In this document: positions 33,075-41,449 of the stretch, one piece after another | How the letters are laid out: every line of letters starts with the position of its first letter | Numbering within the stretch: position 1 is the first letter of the stretch | Source of the DNA: Candidatus Roseilinea sp. | Lineage (GTDB): Bacteria; Chloroflexota; Anaerolineae; J036; Brachytrichaceae | Length of the DNA stretch: 64,000 nucleotides | NCBI GenBank assembly: GCA_025998955.1 | Contig: AP024676.1 | Coordinates: forward strand, 558,001-622,000 | Direction: 5' to 3' | Translations under genes and position numbers: made by a program | The notes under the pieces: model-generated | What the model was told of the DNA's origin: nothing | Seen by the model: only the letters and a program-made list of their open reading frames with translations | Database searches by the model: none

Positions 33075-33412
33075 ATGAAGTGGTGGCGGTCACTGCGCCG
33101 TCTCGGATTGTGCGCGATGCCGGGATTCAGCGCTTCGAATACACGCTTGAGGCTGTTTGGAAAGCAGCTCAAGGATACCTTCGTGAATTCGAGGGGATAG
33201 ACGTCGGGTCGCCGAAAGGCGTAGTCAGAGCTTGCAGACAGTCTGGGCTGCTGGGCGAGGCAGATGCTTCACTGGCGCTTCAGATGATTGATGATCGGAA
33301 TCGAACTGCCCACACGTACAACGAATCCGTGGCGCAAATGATCTTCGACCGGCTGCCGCAGTATGCGCGCTTGATGCGCACCTGGCTGAATGCGATGAGT
33401 TCCGTCGAGTAG
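33020..33412 (+). CDS. HEPN domain protein (HI0074-type nucleotidyltransferase partner), putative RNase toxin
   Basis: The 130-residue all-helical protein begins MERYRERLTVARRALDTLDE and has the family segment GIQRFEYTLEAVWKAAQGYL. The HEPN motif RX4HXY is present as R93-N-R-T-A-H98-T-Y100. Arg and His form the RNase site in HEPN toxins, and Tyr is the residue adenylylated by MNT antitoxins in the MntA/HepT system. It is thus equipped as a full toxin partner of the overlapping MNT gene. HI0074-like proteins were first described as substrate-binding subunits for nucleotidyltransferases, so the toxin reading remains a hypothesis. The pair lies about 0.4 kb left of the polysaccharide island. Confidence 0.85.
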   Translation: MERYRERLTVARRALDTLDEVVAVTAPSRIVRDAGIQRFEYTLEAVWKAAQGYLREFEGIDVGSPKGVVRACRQSGLLGEADASLALQMIDDRNRTAHTYNESVAQMIFDRLPQYARLMRTWLNAMSSVE

Positions 33413-33417
33413 GCGGA

Positions 33418-33663
33418 TTACCGACTGCTGCCGTTGAACAGCCGCGCAATGAGGTTGAGTAGAATTGAGAGCGTGATGCTGAGCAGAATCATCGTGCCCA
33501 ATGGGATATACAGCTTGAAATTATCGCGTTCGATGACGATATCGCCAGGCAGCCGGCCGATGCCGGGCAGCAGGCTTGTGGCCAGTTGCACGAGCAGCCC
33601 CAACACGATCAAGCCGACCCCGCCGAAGATCAGCAGCCGGGCAAAAGGATGAAGTTCGGGCAT
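33418..33663 (-). CDS. DUF2905 family small membrane protein
   Basis: The 81-residue protein has two transmembrane helices (about residues 8-30 and 54-77) separated by a loop GIGRLPGDIVIERDNFKLYI, the family signature GRLPGDI. The function is unknown. Two starts are possible: ATG 33672 (three more residues) or ATG 33663. TACAAT on the minus strand at 33671-33676 overlaps the first ATG and lies 7 nt before the second, so 33663 with a leaderless transcript is preferred. The gene converges on the HEPN gene with a 5-nt gap, and no terminator is visible between them. Confidence 0.85.
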   Translation of the reverse strand: MPELHPFARLLIFGGVGLIVLGLLVQLATSLLPGIGRLPGDIVIERDNFKLYIPLGTMILLSITLSILLNLIARLFNGSSR

Positions 33664-33670
33664 GGGGAGC

Positions 33671-33676
33671 ATTGTA
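33671..33676 (-). promoter_or_regulatory. -10-like hexamer TACAAT, 7 nt before the DUF2905 start
   Basis: On the minus strand TACAAT is followed by 7 nt and ATG 33663. It helps decide the start codon of the DUF2905 gene. Confidence 0.4.
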
Positions 33677-33824
33677 ACGTTGAAAATGTGAGATTCATAA
33701 GAGAACGGTGATCTGATCTGGGTATTCTGTAAGGAACCTGTGTAGACCCTGGATTCTACGTTGCCATTGCTCAGAGCGGAGTTCTCTCACTAGCTCGACC
33801 GCAAAATAGTTGATCGCCTTTATT

Positions 33825-33830
33825 GATAAT
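33825..33830 (+). promoter_or_regulatory. -10-like hexamer GATAAT, 5 nt before ATG 33836
   Basis: GATAAT in an AT-rich stretch directly precedes the first gene of the polysaccharide island, with no Shine-Dalgarno. It is a candidate promoter of the whole rightward operon. Confidence 0.4.
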
Positions 33831-33835
33831 TTCGT

Positions 33836-34804
33836 ATGCGTGTATTGGTAACCGGCGGAGCCGGTTTTATTGGCAGCCACCTGGTAGATCGCTTGCTTAA
33901 CGAAGGTTGGCATGTTACGGTAGTGGATAACTTTGATCCCTTTTATGACCCATTGATCAAGCGCCGCAACATCGCAGCACATACTCAGCAGCCGGGATAT
34001 GAATTATTAGAACTAGATATTCGTGATCTCAACGCTTTGAGGGATATCTTTTCGGAACGTCGGTTTGAAGTGATCGTGCACCTGGCTGCTAAGGCGGGTG
34101 TCCGACCGTCAATTGAGCGTCCATTGGAGTATCAGGATGTGAATGTGCGTGGAACGCACAACCTGTTAGAACTGGCGAAGGAGAAAGGGGTATCGCAATT
34201 TGTATTTGCTTCGTCGTCGAGTGTGTATGGGCTGAATCCCAACGTGCCGTGGCGAGAAGATGATCCAGTATTGCTGCCGATTAGCCCGTATGCCAGCACC
34301 AAGGTGAGCGGTGAACTGCTCGGGCATGTATATAGCCATTTGTACGGCATTCGCTTTATCGCACTTCGGCTCTTCACGGTATATGGCCCACGTCAGCGGC
34401 CTGATCTGGCAATTCACAGATTCGCGCGGCTAATGCTGAATGGTGAGCCCATACCCATTTACGGGGACGGTAGCACCCGGCGTGACTATACCTACGTGGG
34501 TGATGTGGTTGAAGGAATCAGGCGAGCAATGGATTATTCGGCTGCATCTTATGAGGTTATTAACATTGGCAACAACCAAACAATCAGCCTGATAGAGATG
34601 GTCCGAGGACTAGAGGAAGCACTGTGTATTAAGGCCAAGCTCCAGTATCTTCCACTGCAATCGGGCGATGTGCCGCAGACGTGGGCGAGCTCCGATAAGG
34701 CTGAGCGATTGTTGGGGTTCAGACCTCGTACCCCCTATCGCGAAGGTGTGCAAGTGTTCGTGAATTGGCTTGTGACTTCTCCGCTTACTCATCGAAATGC
34801 CTGA
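33836..34804 (+). CDS. NAD-dependent nucleotide-sugar epimerase (UDP-glucuronate/UDP-glucose 4-epimerase-like)
   Basis: This 322-residue extended SDR has the NAD loop GGAGFIGS (residues 7-14), the catalytic Ser region FASSSSVYG, and Y152-x3-K156 in [11 protein letters not shown]. The sequence [16 protein letters not shown] near residue 31 and [16 protein letters not shown]-type segments are typical of UDP-glucuronate 4-epimerases (GAE group) more than of GalE. It is expected to convert the C4 configuration of a UDP-sugar for the surface polysaccharide made by the following genes. It is the first gene with the lower GC content of the island. It overlaps the flippase gene by 8 bp, so the two are translationally coupled. 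Confidence 0.88.
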   Translation: MRVLVTGGAGFIGSHLVDRLLNEGWHVTVVDNFDPFYDPLIKRRNIAAHTQQPGYELLELDIRDLNALRDIFSERRFEVIVHLAAKAGVRPSIERPLEYQDVNVRGTHNLLELAKEKGVSQFVFASSSSVYGLNPNVPWREDDPVLLPISPYASTKVSGELLGHVYSHLYGIRFIALRLFTVYGPRQRPDLAIHRFARLMLNGEPIPIYGDGSTRRDYTYVGDVVEGIRRAMDYSAASYEVINIGNNQTISLIEMVRGLEEALCIKAKLQYLPLQSGDVPQTWASSDKAERLLGFRPRTPYREGVQVFVNWLVTSPLTHRNA

Positions 34805-36170
34805 ATTCATTGCAAGGGCTTTCATACCAGCCCTTCGATTTTACCCCATCCACATCAAAGTTGCTAAGAATGCAATCTTAATGGCGACTTTTGTGGGAAT
34901 CGTCAAGGCTTTTGGAGCGTTCAAAGAGATTGCTCTGGCATATTACCTCGGTACGTCATCGGTAGTCGACGCTTACAGCTTAGCGTTTACTTGGGTGACC
35001 TGGGCGCCGACTGTATGGGGGGGAGTGGTCGTCTTCGTAGGGCTTCCTTTGCTGACAACATTCAATCCTGAAGAGAAGCAGCGATTCTCGCGTGAACTGA
35101 TGGGGATGACGTTGATACTAGGCCTTTTCATGAGCCTAGCGGCCTTTCTGATATTTCCGACTCTTTTGCAAATATTTGTTCCCCAAGCGTCTACCCTCGT
35201 CGATCAGGGGGCGACTGCTTTAAGATGCTTGGCACCAGTTGGTTTACTGGCGGCTTTATCTGGTTCGTACTTCGCCTTATTGCTGTCTAGAGAACTGCAT
35301 GCGAACACTTTGACTGAGTCAATTCCCGCCATCAGCATAACGGTGGTTCTTGTGATGTGGTTTGGTATAGCTGCAGGTGAAAAGGTCGCGCTTGCCCCTT
35401 TGATTTTTGGCAGCCTGATAGGTTTTGGACTAATGGTGGTTGCTCTAGGAGCATTGGCAGCGCGCAACAGCATTACTCTGTTGCCGGAGTTTAAGTTTAC
35501 TCCCGCTACTTGGCGCGCCTTTTGGCAAGGCGGCCTGTTTGTAGCTACAAGTCAATTATTTTTGGGCTTATTCGTTCCAATTGATCAGCTTATTGCTGTT
35601 CAAATAGGGGAAGGCGCAGTTGCAATTCTCAGTTACACCGGGCGAATTCTATTTCTCGTGCTTGGATTTATAGCTGTGGCGATCGGTCGCGCTTTAATGC
35701 CGACTCTATCTTCGCTCAGCAGTCGCGACTGGTACGCTGCGCGACGTTTGGCTTTACAATGGTCTGTAGTTATGTTTGCAGTTGGTGCTGTAATAACCTT
35801 TATAGGATGGATTTTAGCTCCCTTTGGCGTGAGATTATTATTTGAGCGCGGAGCATTCACTGCCCAGGATACTGAAACTGTTTCCCTTGTTTTGCGTTAT
35901 TCGTTACTCCAAGTACCTTTCTATATAACGAACATAGTACTATCCTACCTCGTTGCTAGCCGCAGACAGCATGCTGCCATGGCTTGTGTGGCTCTGGTCA
36001 TGGTTTCGATTAAGTGCGCTGGAAGCGCATTGCTTGTTAATAGCCTAGGTTTGCTCACCGTTGCAGCGACAACAGTAACCGCTTACCTGGTCAGCTGTTT
36101 TTTGTATGGTGCCTGGATTTTTGTGTCAGATCATTTGCGGTTCGGCGCACAAAAACTCCCGCATCGCTAG
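34797..36170 (+). CDS. MurJ/Wzx-like lipid-linked glycan flippase (MVF family)
   Basis: The 457-residue protein has about 12-14 transmembrane segments. The MurJ/MVF features are the N-terminal VAKNAILMATFVGIVKAFGA and the following region IALAYYLGTSSVVDAYSLAF, and the pair of segments FVPIDQLIAVQIGEGAVAIL and LSYTGRILFLVLGF. The late loop APFGVRLLFERGAFTAQDTE is the MurJ signature. It belongs to the MOP exporter superfamily. In this setting it more likely flips the undecaprenyl-linked repeat unit of the polysaccharide than lipid II, since it sits in a glycan operon and a genomic MurJ is expected elsewhere. That role is inference. GC is among the lowest of the window. Confidence 0.85.
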   Translation: MPEFIARAFIPALRFYPIHIKVAKNAILMATFVGIVKAFGAFKEIALAYYLGTSSVVDAYSLAFTWVTWAPTVWGGVVVFVGLPLLTTFNPEEKQRFSRELMGMTLILGLFMSLAAFLIFPTLLQIFVPQASTLVDQGATALRCLAPVGLLAALSGSYFALLLSRELHANTLTESIPAISITVVLVMWFGIAAGEKVALAPLIFGSLIGFGLMVVALGALAARNSITLLPEFKFTPATWRAFWQGGLFVATSQLFLGLFVPIDQLIAVQIGEGAVAILSYTGRILFLVLGFIAVAIGRALMPTLSSLSSRDWYAARRLALQWSVVMFAVGAVITFIGWILAPFGVRLLFERGAFTAQDTETVSLVLRYSLLQVPFYITNIVLSYLVASRRQHAAMACVALVMVSIKCAGSALLVNSLGLLTVAATTVTAYLVSCFLYGAWIFVSDHLRFGAQKLPHR

Positions 36171-36322
36171 CTTGTTGTGCCCGTCCTACCACTGGCATAC
36201 CATGATCGAACCGCTTCTTCCAGGTATCGCTTTCGCACGTTCATGACTTTCCTCACTAACTTGTCTGCGTACCCGCCTTTTTGGAGAAAGTCTCTAGCTA
36301 CAATGCAGATTGATGATCGCAT
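36167..36322 (-). CDS. Small basic open frame, possible gene remnant
   Basis: A 51-residue frame runs leftward from ATG 36322 to TAG at 36167-36169, overlapping the flippase stop by 2-3 bp. The sequence includes VARDFLQKGGYADKLVRKVM and NVRKRYLEEAVRSWYASG, which is protein-like and amphipathic but matches nothing I recognise. No ribosome binding site is evident. It may be the decayed 3' end of a gene once encoded leftward, or chance. The rest of the 36171-36451 gap holds nothing else I can support. Confidence 0.2.
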   Translation of the reverse strand: MRSSICIVARDFLQKGGYADKLVRKVMNVRKRYLEEAVRSWYASGRTGTTS

Positions 36323-36451
36323 CGTCGAGTGCTAGTATGATGGCGAAGCTAGTCGCCGGTCCATATCACCTTCGGCACTGGACGATTGGCGATAGGTTGG
36401 TCAAGCTTTGCTCCTGAGGCAATGCTCAACAGCTTATCAAAGAAGAGGTAC

Positions 36452-37288
36452 ATGATGAGCCAAGATTTGAGATATCTTGCTTCGCACTTTCCCTTCGGAG
36501 AAAACTGGGCGGCCTATACCAATAAGGTGTCGGCGATAGAGATTGCAGAAGCAGAAAAGAGCCTGCTCCGCCTGCTAGGTGGAGAACGTCTGGACAGCCA
36601 GCATTTTTTGGATATCGGCAGCGGCTCAGGGCTACATAGCCTGGCTGCGCTGCGCTTGGGCGCGCGGGAAGTAGTCGCGATTGATATTGATCCTATCAGC
36701 GCTGCCACTACCCGGGCTTTGCTTGAGCGATATGCCCCGACAGGGGTATGGCGTGTCGAGAACGCGAGTGTCTTCGAGCTGAACCCTGGCGCTTGGGGGA
36801 CTTTCGACGTAGTGTACTCGTGGGGAGTTTTGCATCACACTGGGGATTTGCTGAACGCTTTGAGAAGCGCCGCTGCTATGGTGAGCATAGGTGGACGATT
36901 CGTTTTCGCCCTGTATCGGCGAACATGGCTGGATTGGTTTTGGCAACGGGAGAAGCGTTGGTATGCCTCCGCCTCATCTGAGACACAACGGCGCGCCCGC
37001 GCAGTTTACGCGGTCTTGCTTCGGTTTAGGCTTTGGGCCACTGGTCGAAGCTTTCGCAGATACGTGGACGAGTACCGCACTAAGCGTGGCATGGACTTTT
37101 ACCACGACGTCCACGACTGGATGGGGGGCTGGCCCTATGAATCCATCGAACCAGATGAGGTGGATATGCTGATGCACAAACTTGGTTTTGCGTCTGTAGC
37201 GATTTTTGCGCATAACGGGCGCTTCTTAGGTCGTAGTCTGGGCGTTTTGGGCAGCGGCTGTAGTGAATATGTCTACCGGCGGGTGTAA
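36452..37288 (+). CDS. Class I SAM-dependent methyltransferase
   Basis: The 278-residue protein has an N-terminal cap (YLASHFPFGENWAAYTNKVS) and a Rossmann domain. Motif I is HFLDIGSGSGLHSLAALRLG (about residues 53-72) with the acidic residue in VVAIDIDPISAA. The FDVVYSWGVLHHTGDLLNAL segment is motif II/III. The C-terminal half has FYHDVHDWMGGWPYESIEPD, seen in sugar or glycolipid methyltransferases of polysaccharide loci. The substrate is unknown; O-methylation of a sugar residue is likely from context. Two adjacent ATGs (36452, 36455) follow AGAGG, and the open frame to 36386 is probably untranslated. The next gene starts 3 nt after its stop. Confidence 0.85.
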   Translation: MMSQDLRYLASHFPFGENWAAYTNKVSAIEIAEAEKSLLRLLGGERLDSQHFLDIGSGSGLHSLAALRLGAREVVAIDIDPISAATTRALLERYAPTGVWRVENASVFELNPGAWGTFDVVYSWGVLHHTGDLLNALRSAAAMVSIGGRFVFALYRRTWLDWFWQREKRWYASASSETQRRARAVYAVLLRFRLWATGRSFRRYVDEYRTKRGMDFYHDVHDWMGGWPYESIEPDEVDMLMHKLGFASVAIFAHNGRFLGRSLGVLGSGCSEYVYRRV

Positions 37289-37291
37289 GCA

Positions 37292-39283
37292 ATGTGTGGC
37301 CTAACCGGCTTCTGGGATCCTATACCTGACGCCGATGCCATGCAGGCAGTCGTGCGCCGCATGACCAAAATCCTTACTCATCGCGGTCCTAATGATGACG
37401 GGGTTTGGGTGGATGAAGTGGCTGGCCTGGCCCTAGGGCATCGGCGCTTGTCCATCCTTGACCTGTCGCCGACTGGGCATCAGCCCATGGTGTCGGCCTC
37501 AGGGCGCTTGGTCATTGCTTTCAACGGGGAAATTTATAACCACCTTGAGTTGCGGCAACAGCTAGAAGCAACAGGCGCTGTCCCCTATTGGCGGGGTCAT
37601 TCAGATACGGAAACGCTGTTGGCAGCGTTTGAGGCCTGGGGTGTTGAGCAAACTCTGAAGAGAGCTGTGGGAATGTTTGCGCTAGCGCTGTGGGATCGCC
37701 AAGAACGAGTGCTGACCCTGGCGCGCGATCGCATGGGGGAAAAGCCCCTCTACTATGGCTGGGTCAATAGCGCGCTGGTATTCGCCTCAGAGCTTAAGGC
37801 TATCCGAGCCTATCCAAACTTCGACAATGCCATTGAGCGGCGCGCATTGACCCTCTATATGCGTTACAACTACATCCCTGCGCCCTGGAGCATTTACGAG
37901 CGTATCTGGAAGCTGCCCCCTGGCTGCTGGGTGCGATTTTCACAGGAAGACATTGCGCTGCATCGTCGTGACCGTGGCCTGCTGACTGCATACTGGTCTT
38001 TGCGGCAGGTAGCCGAAGCCGGTTTGGCCGCCCCTTTTACTGGCTCGGAAGTGGAAGCGGCGGACGCTCTCGAGGAACTGCTCAGACACGTTGTGGTTGG
38101 ACAGATGATTGCAGATGTGCCTCTCGGAGCTTTGCTCTCTGGAGGGATTGATTCCTCAACAATTGTGGCCATCATGCAGTCCCAGTCCGAGCGGCCAGTC
38201 AAGACTTTCACCATCGGCTTCTACGAGGATGAATACGACGAGTCCAGGCACGCCAGAGCTGTAGCCCGGCATCTGGGCACGGAACACACTGAATGGTGCG
38301 TTACCTCACAGGATGCTCTTGAGGTTATTCCCAGGTTGCCCTGGCTATATGACGAGCCGTTTGCTGATTCTTCCCAGATTCCCACCCACTTGGTCTGCCA
38401 ACTCGCTCGCCGGCAAGTGACCGTAGCGCTTTCCGGCGATGGCGGCGACGAGCTCTTTGGGGGCTACTCACGATATCTTTTGCTCATGAGCCGATGGCGT
38501 CGTTTATCTCGGTTACCCTTCGCGTTGCGACATCTGGCTGCAGGTGCGACAAGAGCGCTGTTCCCTGTTGCCTGGAACCAGATTTATCGTCTTGTGGAGC
38601 CTCTCTGGCCGGCCCATTGGCGTATGCGGCTCTCCGGCGATAAGCTGCACAGGGCGGCAGGGTTGTTGAACGCGCCTCATCCAGAAGACATTTACCTGCA
38701 TTTGATCTCCTATTGGTCGGATCCGACAGCAGTCGTAATGGGAGCACAAGAGCCGCCGAGCACGCCAACCATGCCTGGTGCATGGCTCGATTGCCCTGAC
38801 GTTGAGCAGCGAATGATGTATCTAGATGCCATTACCTATCTCCCCGACGATATTTTGGTCAAAGTGGATCGGGCGGCAATGGGAGTTAGTCTTGAAACCC
38901 GTGCACCTCTGCTCGACCACCGGTTAGTGGAATTTGCCTGGCGCCTGCCACCCTGTATGAAAATTCGAGAAAGGCAAGGCAAAAGAGTACTGCGCCAGGT
39001 GCTCTATCGCTATGTGCCAAAAGTGCTGATCGAACGACCCAAGATGGGGTTTGGCTCGCCTATTGACCACTGGCTGCGCGGACCGTTGCGGGAGTGGGGC
39101 GAAGATCTGTTGTCTGAGACCCGACTACGACAAGAGGGTGTCTTAGACTACGCGCTAATTCGACGCACGTGGCAAGAGCACTTGTCCGGGCAGCGTAATT
39201 GGCAGTATCACCTGTGGGGGGTATTGATGTGGGAAGCCTGGCGTGAGGCCGTGAGCGTAGGAAGTGATCCCTTGCCAAAGTGA
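37292..39283 (+). CDS. asnB: Asparagine synthase (glutamine-hydrolysing), polysaccharide-locus type
   Basis: This 663-residue AsnB-like protein starts MCGLTGF with the nucleophile Cys2 of the glutaminase domain (about residues 1-200). The domain includes LTHRGPNDDGVWVDEVAG, the SILDLSPTGHQPM oxyanion-loop region and FNGEIYNHLELR. The synthetase domain has the PP-loop LLSGGIDSST (about 285-294) and the later VALSGDGGDELFGGY and ADSSQIP signatures. It could make free asparagine, but copies inside glycan clusters are believed to amidate uronic acids or acyl groups of sugars. Both readings fit; the epimerase for a uronic acid in the same operon favours the second. Length is usual (about 620-660). 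Confidence 0.9.
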   Translation: MCGLTGFWDPIPDADAMQAVVRRMTKILTHRGPNDDGVWVDEVAGLALGHRRLSILDLSPTGHQPMVSASGRLVIAFNGEIYNHLELRQQLEATGAVPYWRGHSDTETLLAAFEAWGVEQTLKRAVGMFALALWDRQERVLTLARDRMGEKPLYYGWVNSALVFASELKAIRAYPNFDNAIERRALTLYMRYNYIPAPWSIYERIWKLPPGCWVRFSQEDIALHRRDRGLLTAYWSLRQVAEAGLAAPFTGSEVEAADALEELLRHVVVGQMIADVPLGALLSGGIDSSTIVAIMQSQSERPVKTFTIGFYEDEYDESRHARAVARHLGTEHTEWCVTSQDALEVIPRLPWLYDEPFADSSQIPTHLVCQLARRQVTVALSGDGGDELFGGYSRYLLLMSRWRRLSRLPFALRHLAAGATRALFPVAWNQIYRLVEPLWPAHWRMRLSGDKLHRAAGLLNAPHPEDIYLHLISYWSDPTAVVMGAQEPPSTPTMPGAWLDCPDVEQRMMYLDAITYLPDDILVKVDRAAMGVSLETRAPLLDHRLVEFAWRLPPCMKIRERQGKRVLRQVLYRYVPKVLIERPKMGFGSPIDHWLRGPLREWGEDLLSETRLRQEGVLDYALIRRTWQEHLSGQRNWQYHLWGVLMWEAWREAVSVGSDPLPK

Positions 39284-39296
39284 CAGGGTGACAGGA

Positions 39297-39302
39297 TAGA
39301 GT
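39297..39302 (+). promoter_or_regulatory. -10-like hexamer TAGAGT, 10 nt before ATG 39313
   Basis: TAGAGT fits TANNNT, with TTGCCA 19 nt further upstream as a weak -35. It may give an internal promoter in the glycan operon. Confidence 0.3.
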
Positions 39303-39312
39303 ACGGAACAAG

Positions 39313-40434
39313 ATGTTGGCTGCTGCTAACCCCCTGTCTATTTTCCTTCCCTCACTCGCAGGCGGTGGGGCTGAACACGTAAGTGTTCAACTGGCTAACC
39401 ACTTTGGCCGGCGAGGATTGCTTGTAGATTTGGTGCTGGCGCAAAGGGCAGGCGTCTGGGGTGAAAAGGTTTTGCCTACTGTGCGGGTGATCGAGCTTAA
39501 TGCACGCCGAACTGCGTTCGCACTACCGCGATTGATAAACTATCTCCGTGCCGAGCAGCCTGCCTGCATGTTGGCGACGCTATTGCACGCCAACGTGGTG
39601 GCAGCGCTCGCAGTAGCGCTATCGAGGAAAAACGTGCGATTGGTTGTGCGTGAGGCAAATTTCTTCACCGAACAGAAACAAAGAGCCGTGGGTTATAACG
39701 CCAAGGCAGCGCTCTTACTGTCTGCCTGGGCTTATAAGCGCGCGCACCGCGTCGTGGCCGTGTCGCAAGCGATGGCCAGAGATTTGCGCGATGCGCTGGG
39801 GTTGCCGACGGAGAAGGTCGTGACGATCTACAATCCCGTGGATTTGCAAGCCCTGAGGGCCGCCGCGCAGATGCCGGTGAATCATCATTGGCTGTCGCCT
39901 ACTCACGATAAGCTTGTTATCCTGGGTATTGGGCGCTTGGAAGCTCAGAAAGACTTCGCCACGCTTCTAAAGGCGTTTGCCGAGGCCAAAGCTCGGCGCG
40001 ATTGTCGTCTCATCATTCTTGGGGAAGGATCGCAGAGAAATCAGTTGGTGGAGCTAGCTCGTGAGCTGGGCGTGGCTGATAGCGTGGATATGCCAGGCTT
40101 CGTAAAAAATCCATATCCCTATCTGAGGTGCGCGGACCTATTCGTGTTGTCTTCGATGCATGAGGGTATGCCTAATGCGTTGATCGAAGCGCTCGCTCTG
40201 GGTGTGCCAGTAGTGGCTACAAATTGCAGAAGCGGTCCTGCCGAGATTCTCGAGGACGGTCGATGGGGACGGCTTGTGCCTGTGGGCGACGTACCTGCGA
40301 TGACTCGTGCCATTTTGGAGACGCTCGCAAATCCCTCGGTTCAGCAGGAAGGAGCGGTTCGCAGCGTGCGAGATAGGTTCGGTGTGGAGCGAGTTACAGA
40401 TCAATACTTCGAGGTGCTTCTCGATGGCCACTAG
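39313..40434 (+). CDS. Glycosyltransferase family 4
   Basis: The 373-residue GT-B enzyme has the acceptor-domain opening SIFLPSLAGGGAEHVSVQLA, a classic GGGAExV motif of GT4 enzymes such as GalNAc transferases of capsule loci. The donor domain shows VILGIGRLEAQKDFATLLKA, RLIILGEGSQRNQL and the DLFVLSSMHEGMPNALIEAL region with the E-x7-E donor motif, followed by GVPVVATNCRSGPAEIL. It is a retaining transferase acting on the lipid-linked repeat unit at the cytoplasmic face. It overlaps the next gene by 11 bp. The donor sugar cannot be told from sequence. Confidence 0.9.
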   Translation: MLAAANPLSIFLPSLAGGGAEHVSVQLANHFGRRGLLVDLVLAQRAGVWGEKVLPTVRVIELNARRTAFALPRLINYLRAEQPACMLATLLHANVVAALAVALSRKNVRLVVREANFFTEQKQRAVGYNAKAALLLSAWAYKRAHRVVAVSQAMARDLRDALGLPTEKVVTIYNPVDLQALRAAAQMPVNHHWLSPTHDKLVILGIGRLEAQKDFATLLKAFAEAKARRDCRLIILGEGSQRNQLVELARELGVADSVDMPGFVKNPYPYLRCADLFVLSSMHEGMPNALIEALALGVPVVATNCRSGPAEILEDGRWGRLVPVGDVPAMTRAILETLANPSVQQEGAVRSVRDRFGVERVTDQYFEVLLDGH

Positions 40435-41443
40435 CCCACAATCCGGCCTGCGAAGCTTCCAGGGCCATGCGTCCTCTTGGCCCCGTCTCTCGCTGCGTCT
40501 GCATAGCCCGGTAGCCTTCCTCGGAGCTTCCATTTACGCAATCGTGCTGGTCAGCCTTCCCCTTCTCGATTTCAAAGATCGAGCTAATTATCTTGCATAC
40601 GCCGAATACCCCGTTGCTATCCTCCAAGCTTATGTTGAGCTGGGACCGGCCGCGTTGTTATCCAACGAACCCTTATGGTTGGCCATCAACATCGTGCTGG
40701 CCAGTTTTCTTGCCCCTGAAGACGTCGTGCGCGTCATCATCTTTGTGCCGGCATTCGTGGTTGCGTGGATCACGTTGCAGTCAAGCCCCAAACACGTTAT
40801 CTGGTTGATGCTCGTGCTTCTCTACCCGGTGGTGATCAAGAATCACATCATCCATCTGCGGCAGGGCGTTGCGGTCGCCCTCTTTCTGGCAGGATTGGCG
40901 TTACGGCGCGAGTGGCTGCGTTATATGCTAATCGGCGCGACACCGTTCATTCATTCCTCTTTCTTCTTTGTAATCGGCATTGGTACGTTAGCGCAGTTGT
41001 CCCGGCGCCTGAGGTTTGCAACAGACCTCTTCGTCATACTTTTCGTGCTGGTCACCCTAGCTGTGGTACTGTCTTTGGAAGGACTCGCGTCTGTGCTTGG
41101 TGCACGCCAGGCCAACCAGTATGACTTGCGACAGGGCACGGTGGTGTCTGGAGCAGGTTTTGTCCTTTGGCTCGCAGTGCTGATCCTGATGATGTTGGAA
41201 GGGAAGTGTTATCTTCGGCAACATCGCTTTGCGGTCGCTGTCATTCTTTTCTACCTTGGAACCTATTTCTTTGTGCCGATCACGGCCCGCGTCTTTGAAA
41301 GTATGCTCATCCCGGTTTTACTCGCTGGACTTGCACTGACTCGATGGCGCGGTGTTGCTTTCAAGGTCACGATAGCATCATTCGGTCTAGTCTTGTGGCT
41401 CAGTGGATACGCCTCGACGCTGTTAGTGACTACTCCAAGATAA
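40424..41443 (+). CDS. EpsG-like polysaccharide polymerase
   Basis: The 339-residue polytopic membrane protein has about ten transmembrane segments. It includes the pattern SSPKHVIWLMLVLLYPVVIK followed by NHIIHLRQGVAVALFLAGLA, in which the R-Q-G-x-A element matches the EpsG family of exopolysaccharide polymerases (Wzy-like). The loop GATPFIHSSFFFVIG carries the usual His-S-S. ATG 40424 overlaps the glycosyltransferase stop by 11 bp and gives the expected N-terminus, while the longer frame from 40307 is antisense-like sequence inside the transferase gene. It would join repeat units on the outer face of the membrane. Confidence 0.8.
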   Translation: MATSPQSGLRSFQGHASSWPRLSLRLHSPVAFLGASIYAIVLVSLPLLDFKDRANYLAYAEYPVAILQAYVELGPAALLSNEPLWLAINIVLASFLAPEDVVRVIIFVPAFVVAWITLQSSPKHVIWLMLVLLYPVVIKNHIIHLRQGVAVALFLAGLALRREWLRYMLIGATPFIHSSFFFVIGIGTLAQLSRRLRFATDLFVILFVLVTLAVVLSLEGLASVLGARQANQYDLRQGTVVSGAGFVLWLAVLILMMLEGKCYLRQHRFAVAVILFYLGTYFFVPITARVFESMLIPVLLAGLALTRWRGVAFKVTIASFGLVLWLSGYASTLLVTTPR

Positions 41444-41449
41444 GAGGTC

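Noticed and set aside
33695-33982. Leftward 95-codon frame over the start of the epimerase gene
   Set aside because: It is antisense to the conserved NAD-binding N-terminus of the epimerase and has no recognisable features.
37292-39283. Lasso-peptide cyclase reading of the AsnB-like protein
   Set aside because: The complete glutaminase domain with Cys2 and the setting among glycan genes argue for a glutamine-dependent amidotransferase; no precursor peptide or B protein is present.
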